This document shows, one piece after another, positions 53,657-63,313 of a stretch of 64,000 nt of DNA. The stretch comes from HTCC2207 sp002685195 (GTDB taxonomy: Bacteria > Pseudomonadota > Gammaproteobacteria > Pseudomonadales > Porticoccaceae), in the NCBI GenBank assembly GCA_051201675.1, contig CP179212.1:1302001-1366000 (forward strand), read 5' to 3'. The position numbers were made by a program, and so were the translations under genes. The notes under the pieces were generated by a model, which was not told where the DNA came from, ran no database searches, and worked only from the letters and a program-made list of their open reading frames with translations. How positions within the stretch are numbered: the first letter of the stretch is position 1; each line of letters opens with the position of its first letter.

Positions 53657-53945
53657 TACTCCGACTATATTGGTTTATCACCTGAAATTGATCTAGGCGA
53701 ATAATGAACTTTTTGTTCAGACTAGATTTATGTAATATTGAATAAAGTAGAGTACACAGAACTAATAAAATAGACAATGCAAAAAAGAGGATTCTAGGGC
53801 AAAGGATTCGCTAAAAAGCGGGTACCAGAAATTTGAAATCTAAAGCCTGATTACTTTAAGGAGTCTACATATACCTAATTGATCCACCAATAGGTTGATT
53901 TATTGCGTACAATGCGCCACTACTCGCGAACCGCCTCAAGAGACA

Positions 53946-55214
53946 ATGATGGACAAAACACTGCAGTCTGAGAAGCTTAAAAATGTTAATTACGAAATCC
54001 GGGGCCCGGTACTGGATTATGCAAACTTGCTGGAAGAGGAAGGTCAGCAAGTTTTAAAACTTAACATTGGCAATCCAGGGGCCTTTGGCTTTGACGCCCC
54101 TGACGAAATTATGCGTGATGTCATTCACAATCTTCGTGAGGCCCAGGGTTACTCTCAGAGCAAAGGACTCTTCTCAGCCAGAAAAGCCGTTATGCAACGT
54201 TACCAGGTGCAAGGTTTGAAGAATATCGATGTGGGCGATATCATCATGGGTAATGGCGTCAGTGAATTGATTGTGATGTCTATGCAAGGACTGCTCAATC
54301 AAGAAGATGAAGTGCTAATACCCTCCCCTGATTACCCTTTATGGACAGCGGCGGTGTCCATCTCAGGCGGCTCTGCGATTCATTACGACTGCGACGAGTC
54401 AAATGACTGGCAACCAAATATTGCAGATATAGAAAGCAAGATAACTGAAAGGACTCGTGGATTAGTCATCATTAACCCCAACAATCCAACCGGTGCAGTG
54501 TACTCAAGAGAGACGCTTATCGAATTGGTAAATATCGCTGAGAGAAACAATTTAGTAATATTTGCTGATGAAATTTATGATCGTATTCTATACGACGGTG
54601 CTGTACATCACCCTCTTTCATTATTGGTTACAAATACCCTTTGTTTAACTTTCAATGGCCTGTCAAAGACCTATCGTTTAGCGGGCTTTAGGTCCGGCTG
54701 GATGCTCATCAGTGGAAATAAAGAAAACGCTGAGAGTTATATCGAAGGTTTGGAAATGTTAGCCTCTATGCGACTATGCGCTAACGTACCAGCAATGCTT
54801 GCCGTGCAAACAGCACTGGGCGGCCGACAGAGTATTCAAGATTTAATACTTCCGGGAGGACGACTTTTGGTGCAACGAAACTTGTGCTACGACTTACTCA
54901 CCAAGATCCCCGGAATTACCTGCGTAAAGCCGCGCTCTGCTATGTATCTATTCTTTAAGCTAGATCCGAGCATGTATCCTGTGGATGACGATGAAAACTT
55001 TGTTCTTGAGCTGTTAAAGCAACAGCACTTACTCTTAGTGCAGGGCTCTGCCTTTGCCTGCAAAGACTCCCAGCACTTCCGAATTGTATTTTTACCAGAC
55101 CAAAATGTATTAATTAAGGCTATTGACCGACTGGACACTTTTTTGAAAAATGTTCGCCAAGACAATCAGACGATAGAGGGTGGTTCTGGTACTCGACAAC
55201 CCACTGCGGTTTAG
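53946..55214 (+). CDS. alaA: Alanine-synthesising PLP aminotransferase (AlaA/YfbQ type)
   Basis: 422 residues from ATG 53946 (a second ATG follows immediately; an upstream TTG gives 17 unrelated residues). Fold-type I: LNIGNPGAFGFDAPDE, INPNNPTGAVYS, FADEIYDRILYD and the PLP Lys in NGLSKTYRLAGFRSGW. It makes alanine from pyruvate and glutamate. Its stop overlaps the convergent pdxB stop by four bases. Confidence 0.9.
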   Translation: MMDKTLQSEKLKNVNYEIRGPVLDYANLLEEEGQQVLKLNIGNPGAFGFDAPDEIMRDVIHNLREAQGYSQSKGLFSARKAVMQRYQVQGLKNIDVGDIIMGNGVSELIVMSMQGLLNQEDEVLIPSPDYPLWTAAVSISGGSAIHYDCDESNDWQPNIADIESKITERTRGLVIINPNNPTGAVYSRETLIELVNIAERNNLVIFADEIYDRILYDGAVHHPLSLLVTNTLCLTFNGLSKTYRLAGFRSGWMLISGNKENAESYIEGLEMLASMRLCANVPAMLAVQTALGGRQSIQDLILPGGRLLVQRNLCYDLLTKIPGITCVKPRSAMYLFFKLDPSMYPVDDDENFVLELLKQQHLLLVQGSAFACKDSQHFRIVFLPDQNVLIKAIDRLDTFLKNVRQDNQTIEGGSGTRQPTAV

Positions 55215-56365
55215 GGTTTAGGATCAGCTAACTGAAAACCCAGAATATCTAACTCTTTTTTCAATCTTGGGTTACTAGACCACTGCGTCCAATCAACACA
55301 TGTCCCCGAATATTCTCGCCTGAGTGGATAATTTGTCCTCAAATGATCGAAAGCCTTCCTCTGCCTTACAGAACCCTCTTCAAGCCCCGTGAAAGCAGTG
55401 CGCATAGCTAAATCATCCCGCCGAGGATCATAGCTGCTTAAAATAGCATCCGAGATTGAATCTATTACCTCCTTAGAGTCGAGCGCAATTGGTTGGAGGC
55501 TGTTATCGGACATATCGTCGCTTGTTTTTCCTATCCAACTGAGAAATGCCTCATACACCATAGAGGTTCCATTGCGCTTGCCCTCAACGGTATTACCCGC
55601 TATGTGAGGAGTTCCTATAGAGACCTGTTCTAGTAATTCTAAGCATACCTCAGGCTCAGACTCCCAAACATCAAGGGCGGTTTCAATTGAACCGCCGGAC
55701 TTCAAATAATCCAAGAGTGCCTTGTTATTAACCACGCCCCCTCGCCCAGCATTCAGCAATAGACTTCCAGGTTTTAACCTTGATAGCTCATCAGGCCCTA
55801 TAAGGTGAAACGTAGGATATTCCCCATCATGAGTTAGAGGGGTGTGAACACAGATGATATCTGATGCTAGTACCTCATCAAAGCTGCACAAATCGACACA
55901 ACTATTAGGGGTCAAAAAGGGGTCATATGCCCTGCAGCTAACATTTAGATCCTTTAGTGTTCTAAATAATCGACCACCTACATTACCACAACCAATAATT
56001 CCCACATGTTTGTCTCGCCAGTTGGGTACCAAGTGAGACATAACCGAAAGGTCATACTGAACCACAGCATTCGCATTGCAGCCGGGTGCAAAAGCAAAAT
56101 GTATTCCTGACTGCGACAGAAAGTTTGTGTCGATATGGTCTATGCCAATAGTTGCGGAACCGACGAACCGCACCGATGAATTCTCAAGCAAATCGCAACA
56201 AACCTTAGTTACCGATCTAACCAAAAGTACATCCGCGTCAATTAGATCTGAAAAAGTAATCTCGCGACCAGATTTAAGATGTACGTCACCGTATGGGCTG
56301 AATAATGTCTCTACTAGAGGCATATTTTGATCAGCCACGATTTTTAAACGACCCTCACTGCCCAT
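55211..56365 (-). CDS. pdxB: Erythronate-4-phosphate dehydrogenase
   Basis: 384 residues, standard length. NAD-binding GIIGCGNVGGRLFRTL, catalytic Arg/His region ADVLLVRSVTKV and GTPHIAGNTVEGKRNGT, and the PdxB C-terminal extension. It makes an early intermediate of pyridoxal phosphate. It is one base from the 5'-3' exonuclease gene. Confidence 0.93.
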   Translation of the reverse strand: MGSEGRLKIVADQNMPLVETLFSPYGDVHLKSGREITFSDLIDADVLLVRSVTKVCCDLLENSSVRFVGSATIGIDHIDTNFLSQSGIHFAFAPGCNANAVVQYDLSVMSHLVPNWRDKHVGIIGCGNVGGRLFRTLKDLNVSCRAYDPFLTPNSCVDLCSFDEVLASDIICVHTPLTHDGEYPTFHLIGPDELSRLKPGSLLLNAGRGGVVNNKALLDYLKSGGSIETALDVWESEPEVCLELLEQVSIGTPHIAGNTVEGKRNGTSMVYEAFLSWIGKTSDDMSDNSLQPIALDSKEVIDSISDAILSSYDPRRDDLAMRTAFTGLEEGSVRQRKAFDHLRTNYPLRREYSGTCVDWTQWSSNPRLKKELDILGFQLADPKP

Positions 56366-57283
56366 CTAATTAATTCCCATTACTGAGCCTAATTGGCGTT
56401 TCTTTAGATCAGCCAAACGACTGCTAAACGTGCTACCAAAGCCCATTTCCTCAGCAAATAACTCAAAGGCCTGCTCCTGCACACCTCGCCATTTGATCTG
56501 GTCAATATCCGGCATATCTTTGATGTCAGTTTCGATTGTAGCAAGCAGTTTGGACAACACTAACTGATCCTGATTTCCAGCAAAGCGATCTGCTAGTTTC
56601 TTTGCTCCTCTAATAGGGAGACCCTCAAGTTGATCTAAGTGCTCAAGAATAGACTCGATATCGGAGAAATGGCTCAATAGTTGTTTTGCAGTTTTTTTAC
56701 CAATTCCTGGAATACCTGCAATGTTATCACTGGCATCGCCAACCAAAGCGAGATAGTCAGCCATTTGATGGCAACCCAACTCGAGCTTACTCTCTAGCTC
56801 TTTTTTAGCTTGGGGTTGAGACCGGCCAAAGTCCCAATAAAGCTCGTTATTTCCAATCAATTGCATCAGATCTTTGTCTCTGGAGACGATAATAGGCTGT
56901 ATATCCGCATCGCCTGCTATTTTGGCCATGGAACCAATGAGATCGTCCGCCTCATAGATCTTGGAAGCAATTTCTGTTACGCCCAATACCCTGCATACCT
57001 GCCGACAGGCATTTAACTGGAATGCTAGAGCTTCATCAGGCAACTCACGGTTTGATTTATAGTCCGGTGCCAACTGGTGTCTAAAACCAGTTTCAAGACT
57101 CTCATCGAAAGCGCACAGTATGTGGGTGGGATTCTTTTGTCGCAAAATATCGAGCATGAAATTGGTAAAACCATAAACGGCATTTGTCGACATATTTAGG
57201 TCAGCTGAGTGCCAATTGTCAGGCAACGTGAAATAGCTGCGGAAGATGTATATAGAAGAATCTACTAAAAAAGCTTGCATCAA
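56366..57283 (-). CDS. xni: 5'-3' exonuclease/flap endonuclease domain protein (Xni/ExoIX-like)
   Basis: 305 residues, longer than E. coli Xni (251). FEN motifs: FLVDSSIYIFRSY, EADDLIGSMAKIAG, IVSRDKDLMQLI, and the helix-hairpin-helix DNAsDNIAGIPGIGKKTAKQLL-like segment. Related to the polA 5' nuclease domain. Acts on DNA flaps. Symbol is by family similarity. Confidence 0.82.
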   Translation of the reverse strand: MMQAFLVDSSIYIFRSYFTLPDNWHSADLNMSTNAVYGFTNFMLDILRQKNPTHILCAFDESLETGFRHQLAPDYKSNRELPDEALAFQLNACRQVCRVLGVTEIASKIYEADDLIGSMAKIAGDADIQPIIVSRDKDLMQLIGNNELYWDFGRSQPQAKKELESKLELGCHQMADYLALVGDASDNIAGIPGIGKKTAKQLLSHFSDIESILEHLDQLEGLPIRGAKKLADRFAGNQDQLVLSKLLATIETDIKDMPDIDQIKWRGVQEQAFELFAEEMGFGSTFSSRLADLKKRQLGSVMGIN

Positions 57284-57289
57284 TGATCT

Positions 57290-57844
57290 CTAAGCAGTGC
57301 TAACTGACTGATAATGGGAGTGACACTTTCCGTTCGAGCCAAAATTTTTACAAAGGACATTTAAGAACTGTAGACCCCTCGATGGCAGCTGACCATTAGC
57401 GCACCACTGCTGAGCCTGATCTGCAACGGCCACGCTAAACGAACCACTAGAAGGCGACTCAACACTGCAGCTTAAGTTATCCGTACTAAGACGAAATACT
57501 TGGCCACAGGCAACACTGAACATCCATTCTAAAGCTTGAGGTTTGACTTCCGATTGCTCAAATAACTCTTGCTGTTCGGCACTGCGGCCATCAGGAGCAT
57601 ACCAATAACCGTAGTCTTGCATATTAAGACGCTTTTTTCCGGCAATACACCAGTGCGCTATTTCATGGAGCGCGCTAGATAGATAATCTGCCCGATAAAT
57701 TATTTTAGCTGGAAGATTATCGCTAGTTTTTGGAAGATACAGCGGTTCGCTACCTCCACCAACTAATATCGTTGAGTATTTTGCTTCGAATTCATCAGCA
57801 AATATTGCACTGATGATAGTTAATTTTTCAGATTCAATAGACAC
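57290..57844 (-). CDS. epmC: Elongation factor P hydroxylase EpmC
   Basis: 184 residues. HEIAHWCIAG (His60, His64) followed by DYGYWYAPDGRS is the EpmC/YfcM signature; it hydroxylates the beta-lysyl-lysine of EF-P. The partners epmA and epmB are not in the window. It is 6 bases upstream of xni. Confidence 0.9.
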   Translation of the reverse strand: MSIESEKLTIISAIFADEFEAKYSTILVGGGSEPLYLPKTSDNLPAKIIYRADYLSSALHEIAHWCIAGKKRLNMQDYGYWYAPDGRSAEQQELFEQSEVKPQALEWMFSVACGQVFRLSTDNLSCSVESPSSGSFSVAVADQAQQWCANGQLPSRGLQFLNVLCKNFGSNGKCHSHYQSVSTA

Positions 57845-58072
57845 GGTGATATTTAACTTTCAATCGATTATTCAAGTGTTTTTCACTAGCGTACAACGGA
57901 AGTGTACAGGACAAAAGTGTAATGCTAAATAGGCCACGTGAAACCATAAGTCTCAGAGAATATTCAAAAATAGTATAGGGATAAACCACAAAGCGTTGTG
58001 CTTTTGCTATTTGTAGAGTACCGTATGTAGTGTTAGGTATTTATGTGACTGCTGCCACAAGGAGATATATTT

Positions 58073-58768
58073 ATGCCCAAATTGGTGCTTGAACACTCCA
58101 ATGACAATGTAATCGACATCTTCACCCGCAAGCCTCTCTCTGATCTCTCTAACAATCGTATAATCCGCGTCGCAGCCGAACTTGATGGGCTCGAAATTCT
58201 TTATAGTAATTCAGAAAATCCAGATAAATTATTCTCTGTAAAGGTTTTGGCATGGGGCCTAAAAGTTAGTGGCGAAGTAGTCGGTTTGGTTCCCTGGCTG
58301 GATAAACTTGTGGCTTGCGATGAAATCAATGATCCACTTAATGGGCAGTGGCAGGGTTATTATGACCAAGGAGTAGACCAGCTATTTTTTAACGCTCCAC
58401 TCCACAAGGTTGTCGAACTTGAGACTGCTGCTGATTATTATGATTATCAATGTGACTCTGATGAAGAAATCATCCAAGAGATTCCTGATAGCATCGGCAC
58501 CCATGCAGTTCTATCGGAAGATAGCTTCCATAGCATTACATTGAAAGAGGTTGTTAGCTGGCAGCTTTTAAGTAACGGCGAAATAAATGCGATGATCATT
58601 AATGAAGAGAAGGTCGAAAGCACGCCCGTACTCCCTGGTGATAATTGTCTGTACCCAGCAGAAAGCTGCGACTCTTTTCGTTATTTCTTCCAGCATAACA
58701 TTGCCAATAAAATCAAAAGCCAAGATCCCGACGCAATGGCGGCAATTTCTATGCTCGACGATGGTTAG
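58073..58768 (+). CDS. Conserved hypothetical protein
   Basis: 231 residues, acidic, soluble, no signal peptide. Notable strings: VLAWGLKVSGEVVGLVPWLD and a clear AAGGAG RBS upstream. I do not recognise a family; the context (convergent with accA at 13 bases) gives no clue. Confidence 0.7.
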   Translation: MPKLVLEHSNDNVIDIFTRKPLSDLSNNRIIRVAAELDGLEILYSNSENPDKLFSVKVLAWGLKVSGEVVGLVPWLDKLVACDEINDPLNGQWQGYYDQGVDQLFFNAPLHKVVELETAADYYDYQCDSDEEIIQEIPDSIGTHAVLSEDSFHSITLKEVVSWQLLSNGEINAMIINEEKVESTPVLPGDNCLYPAESCDSFRYFFQHNIANKIKSQDPDAMAAISMLDDG

Positions 58769-58780
58769 CGTTCAAATGAC

Positions 58781-59734
58781 TCAGTTTGGATTGCCGTAGT
58801 TCATTAGTCGTTCATACCGCTTGGACAATAGTTCATCCAATTTAACTGATTGGAGCTCATCCAATTGAGTGATTAGATGATCTCGCAAATTGGAACTCAT
58901 CGTTTCAATATCTCGATGAGCACCGCCCATAGGCTCAGGAATAGTTTTATCAACAATATTAAGTTTTTCTAAGTTCTCTGAAGTAACACCCATAGCTTCG
59001 GCCGCGGCAGATGCTTTTTCGCTACTCTTCCATAAAATATTTGCACATCCTTCCGGTGATATCACAGTATAAGTGCTGTATTGCAGCATATTTACCCTGT
59101 CTCCAACACCAATACCCAACGCACCACCGGAGCTTCCTTCACCAATCACGGTACAGATAATTGGCGTTCTCAGCCGCGACATAACTGCTAAATTACGAGC
59201 AATTGATTCAGAGATATTACGCTCCTCAGAATCAATACCGGGATAGGCCCCCGGTGTGTCGATTAATGTCAGTATAGGTAGATTGAAACGCTCGGCCGTT
59301 TCCATTAAACGCAACGCCTTGCGATAACCTTCAGCCTTGGGCATGCCGAAGTTCCGCATCACTTTTTCCGTAACACCCCTACCCTTTTCTTGCCCAATAA
59401 CCATAACAGGCTTGTCATCTAATCTAGCGATACCACCGACAATTGCATTGTCATCACCAAAGTGACGGTCGCCATGCATCTCTTCCCAGTCGGTAAAAAT
59501 GCGCTGAATATAATCGAGGGAATAGGGTCGATGGGGATGTCTAGCTACCTGAACAACCTGCCACGGCGTCAGCTTGGCATATATGTTTTCAGTCAACTTC
59601 CGAGATTTGGCGCGAAGCTTAGTGACTTCTTCAGAAATATTGAGTTCGTTGTCATTACCAACTAACTGGAGCTCTTCAATTTTCGCTTCAAGTTCAGCAA
59701 TTGGCTGTTCAAAGGACAAATAATCTAGGTTCAT
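58781..59734 (-). CDS. accA: Acetyl-CoA carboxylase carboxyltransferase subunit alpha
   Basis: 317 residues, typical length. FEQPIAELEAKIEELQ opening, then GDRHFGDDNAIVGGIARL, GEGSSGGALGIGVGDRV, and LSKRYERLMNYG at the end. It makes malonyl-CoA for fatty acid synthesis with AccD. It lies downstream of dnaE, as in many gammaproteobacteria. Confidence 0.97.
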   Translation of the reverse strand: MNLDYLSFEQPIAELEAKIEELQLVGNDNELNISEEVTKLRAKSRKLTENIYAKLTPWQVVQVARHPHRPYSLDYIQRIFTDWEEMHGDRHFGDDNAIVGGIARLDDKPVMVIGQEKGRGVTEKVMRNFGMPKAEGYRKALRLMETAERFNLPILTLIDTPGAYPGIDSEERNISESIARNLAVMSRLRTPIICTVIGEGSSGGALGIGVGDRVNMLQYSTYTVISPEGCANILWKSSEKASAAAEAMGVTSENLEKLNIVDKTIPEPMGGAHRDIETMSSNLRDHLITQLDELQSVKLDELLSKRYERLMNYGNPN

Positions 59735-59816
59735 CTTAATTAAATTCTCAGTTTAGATCGCCAAGGAGATAAAAGTGGGCAGTTTAACATCTCTAAAATC
59801 TTTGGCTAGCGTTGGT

Positions 59817-62800
59817 TTAATCATAGCGCATGATCACACTATTTTGACCAAATTGTTCTCGGAGCCTGGCAATTAACTCATCTTGGGGTTGGATTTTCCA
59901 ATCGTTACCTAAATACAGAGTTCCTCGAGCGTGGTCCTGGTGATAATCAACTGTAATCTTGCAATTACCATCCCTGTATCCGCCCAGAGTAGAGTGGACT
60001 TTCTCTGCCCAATCAGTGCTATCAGCGGGGATTGTAAGCTCAAGACATCGCAACTTGCTACATCTGGCCTCGTAGATCGATTGAATTGAATCAGCAACCA
60101 TTTTTAACCCACCGGTAAAGCTATCTTCAGAGATAGCACCCTTAACCACTAAAAGGGCGTCCTTTGACAAAATTTCCCGATAAGCATTATATTTTTCTGC
60201 CCAAACCGATAACTCTATTCGCCCACTTTTATCATCTAGCGTCAAGAAGGCGAAACTATCACCTCGCTTGTTCTTCATTACACGCATACCAATAACCATC
60301 CCAGACACTATGGCCCCATCCTTGCCTGGGCGAAGGTCTACGATCCTACTGGGCACCATTTCCTTTAATTCATTCTCATACTCATCGATGGGATGACCCG
60401 TCAAATAGAGCCCTAGAGTCTCTTTCTCTCCATTTAAGCGTTCTTTGTCAGTAAGAGTACGAATAGCTGCATAGGCGTTGTAATTGATCTCTGAGGCGCT
60501 CTCTACGACGGATTCTCCAAATAAATCCCCCATTCCGCTAACTTTATTGCGCACATGTTGCTCAGCAAGCTTCACCGCCTCGTCCATACAGGCCATCATC
60601 ACTGAGCGCTTGTAACCAATTTCACCATCTGGACCGATTTCATCAAACGCTCCGCTACGAATCATCGCTTCAAGAGCACGTTTGTTCACCTTACGACTAT
60701 CAACCCGAGCACAGAAATCAAATAAGTCCTTAAATTTGCCGCCTTCTACACGAGATTCAATGATTGCTCCAACTGGACCTTCTCCTAAGCCTTTAATAGC
60801 CCCCAAACCGTAGATCACTCTCCCTCTTTCATCGACGCTAAAATGAAATTGCCCTTTGTTTACATCGGGGGGCAATAAATCCAAATTCATTGCTCTACAC
60901 TCATCAATAAACGTCACTACTTTATCTGTTTTGTCCATATCTGAAGAAATGGTTGCAGCCATAAACTCTGCCGGATAATGAGTTTTGAGCCAACCTGTCT
61001 GATAGGCAACCAAAGCATATGCAGCGGAGTGAGATTTATTGAAGCCATATCCGGCAAACTTTTCCATCAAATCAAAGATATTAGAGGCAAGGTTTTCTGC
61101 AAATCCTTTCCCTACAGCGCCCTGCACAAACAAATCTCGCTGTTTCGCCATTTCAGCGGCATTCTTTTTACCCATAGCACGGCGGAGCAGATCGGCTCCC
61201 CCCAAAGTGTACCCACCCATCTCTTGTGCGATCTGCATTACTTGCTCTTGATATAGAATAACGCCATAAGTAGGCTCAAGAGATGCTTTAAGGCACTCGT
61301 GTTGGTATTGTGGATGAGGATAACTAACCTCTGCCCGCCCTTTTTTCCGGTTAATAAAGTCATCTACCATTCCAGATTGAAGCGGACCGGGCCGGAATAA
61401 AGCTACGAGTGCAACAATGTCCTCAAACCGATCAGGGCCTAACTTACGAATTAATTCCTTCATTCCGCGGGACTCTAATTGGAATACCGCTGTAGTTTCA
61501 GCCCTTTGCATTAGTCCATAGGTATCGGCATCATCAAGTGGGATTTTCTCAAGCAACAACAAATCCTCGCCATTATCTTCGCGAGTTTTGTTGATCATCT
61601 TCATAGCCCAATCAATAATGGTTAATGTCCTTAACCCTAGAAAATCGAACTTGACCAAACCGGCGTCTTCAACGTCATTCTTATCAAACTGAGTTACGAT
61701 ACCAGCACCACTCTCATCACAATAAATAGGCGCAAAATCGGTTATTTGTGTTGGCGCTATGACTACCCCACCCGCGTGCTTGCCGCAGTTTCGCGAGACC
61801 CCCTCTAGCTCAAGAGCCATAGACCATATCTCAGAGGCCTCCTCATCTGCTTTGAGAAATTTCTCTAGATCCTCTTCTTGATCGACTGCTTTCCCCAGAG
61901 TCATACCTACTTCAAATGGTATTAGCTTGGATAATTTATCAGCCAAACCATAGGACTTTCCCTGGACCCGCGCCACATCTCTGACAACAGCCTTAGCTGC
62001 CATAGTTCCAAAAGTGACAATCTGTGAAACCGCATCTCGTCCATATTGTTCTGCCACGTATGCAATAACTCGGTCTCTACCCTCCATGCAGAAATCAATA
62101 TCGAAATCTGGCATAGACACACGTTCAGGGTTGAGGAACCGCTCGAACAGCAGATCATATTCAATAGGATCTAGATCGGTTATTTTTAATGCATAAGCCA
62201 CGAGTGAGCCTGCTCCGGATCCGCGACCCGGGCCAACAGGAATATCATTAGTTTTAGCCCAACGTATAAAGTCCATAACAATTAAAAAGTAACCGGGGAA
62301 TCCCATCTCGATGATAATATCTAGTTCAAAATTCAAACGGTCTTGATAAACTTTTTGCTTTACATCAAAGTCAGGTGCCGACGAATCAAACAAGCTGGTC
62401 AAACGCTCTAACAATCCAGATCTAGACTCTTCAATGAAAAAATCACTCATTGTCATTCCATCTGGAATTGGATAATCCGGCAGAAAATATTCCCCGAGTC
62501 GCAAATCAAGATTACATCGCTTTGCAATTTCTAGGGTGTTCTCCAAGGCCTCTGGGATATCGGAAAAGAGCTCAGCCATCTCCTCAGCGCTTCGAATATA
62601 CTGACTCTCAGAATATCGACGCTCACGCCTAGGATCATCCAGAGTTCTACCCTCGTAAATGCAAACCCTAGCCTCGTGAGCCTCATATTCCTCGGCGGCG
62701 ATGAATCTTACATCGTTGGTTGCAACCAAGGGACAACTAAAAACATCCGCCAAATCCACTGCCGCATGAAGATAGTCTTCTTCATCAGGGCGTCCAGTGC

Positions 62801-63311
62801 GCTGTAACTCGAGGTAGAACCTGTCAGGAAAGATAGCCATCAATCGCTTAAGTGAGGTTTCCGCATCAGCTCTACGGCCAGAAACTAAGGATATACCAAT
62901 TTCTCCTAGCCTCCCGCCGGATAGCGCGATCAAGCCCTCGTTAAGCTCTTCTAACCAAGAGAGTCTGATGGTGGGGATACCTTGCCGCTGACCTTCTTGA
63001 TAGCCTCTAGAAATGAGCGTAGTGAGGTTCTTGTAGCCTGTGTTGTTGCTAATAAGTAAGACTAATTGGGAAGGAGAGCCTTCACCACCCTCATCTGCAA
63101 TTAAAACATCAGAACCCAGTATTGGCTTCACACCAGCACCTTGGACAGCTTTGTAGAACTTTACTAAACCAAAGAAATTATTAAAATCAGTTAGCGCTAT
63201 TGCAGGCATTCGCAACTCAGCTGCCTTAGCTGCCAAAGGTTTTAATCGCACTAGTCCATCGACTAGCGAATACTCCGAATGGAGCCTTAAATGAACAAAT
63301 TGTGCAGACAT
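59817..63311 (-). CDS. dnaE: DNA polymerase III alpha subunit
   Basis: 1164 residues. PHP domain at the N-terminus (LRLHSEYSLVDGL), polymerase active site PDFDIDFCMEGRD at 401-413 (Asp402, Asp404, matching E. coli D401/D403), the GPGRGSGAGSLVAYAL segment, an OB domain near residue 990 and a C-terminal tau-binding region. It is the replicative polymerase. It starts two bases after the fabH-type gene stop. Confidence 0.97.
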   Translation of the reverse strand: MSAQFVHLRLHSEYSLVDGLVRLKPLAAKAAELRMPAIALTDFNNFFGLVKFYKAVQGAGVKPILGSDVLIADEGGEGSPSQLVLLISNNTGYKNLTTLISRGYQEGQRQGIPTIRLSWLEELNEGLIALSGGRLGEIGISLVSGRRADAETSLKRLMAIFPDRFYLELQRTGRPDEEDYLHAAVDLADVFSCPLVATNDVRFIAAEEYEAHEARVCIYEGRTLDDPRRERRYSESQYIRSAEEMAELFSDIPEALENTLEIAKRCNLDLRLGEYFLPDYPIPDGMTMSDFFIEESRSGLLERLTSLFDSSAPDFDVKQKVYQDRLNFELDIIIEMGFPGYFLIVMDFIRWAKTNDIPVGPGRGSGAGSLVAYALKITDLDPIEYDLLFERFLNPERVSMPDFDIDFCMEGRDRVIAYVAEQYGRDAVSQIVTFGTMAAKAVVRDVARVQGKSYGLADKLSKLIPFEVGMTLGKAVDQEEDLEKFLKADEEASEIWSMALELEGVSRNCGKHAGGVVIAPTQITDFAPIYCDESGAGIVTQFDKNDVEDAGLVKFDFLGLRTLTIIDWAMKMINKTREDNGEDLLLLEKIPLDDADTYGLMQRAETTAVFQLESRGMKELIRKLGPDRFEDIVALVALFRPGPLQSGMVDDFINRKKGRAEVSYPHPQYQHECLKASLEPTYGVILYQEQVMQIAQEMGGYTLGGADLLRRAMGKKNAAEMAKQRDLFVQGAVGKGFAENLASNIFDLMEKFAGYGFNKSHSAAYALVAYQTGWLKTHYPAEFMAATISSDMDKTDKVVTFIDECRAMNLDLLPPDVNKGQFHFSVDERGRVIYGLGAIKGLGEGPVGAIIESRVEGGKFKDLFDFCARVDSRKVNKRALEAMIRSGAFDEIGPDGEIGYKRSVMMACMDEAVKLAEQHVRNKVSGMGDLFGESVVESASEINYNAYAAIRTLTDKERLNGEKETLGLYLTGHPIDEYENELKEMVPSRIVDLRPGKDGAIVSGMVIGMRVMKNKRGDSFAFLTLDDKSGRIELSVWAEKYNAYREILSKDALLVVKGAISEDSFTGGLKMVADSIQSIYEARCSKLRCLELTIPADSTDWAEKVHSTLGGYRDGNCKITVDYHQDHARGTLYLGNDWKIQPQDELIARLREQFGQNSVIMRYD

Positions 63312-63313
63312 TT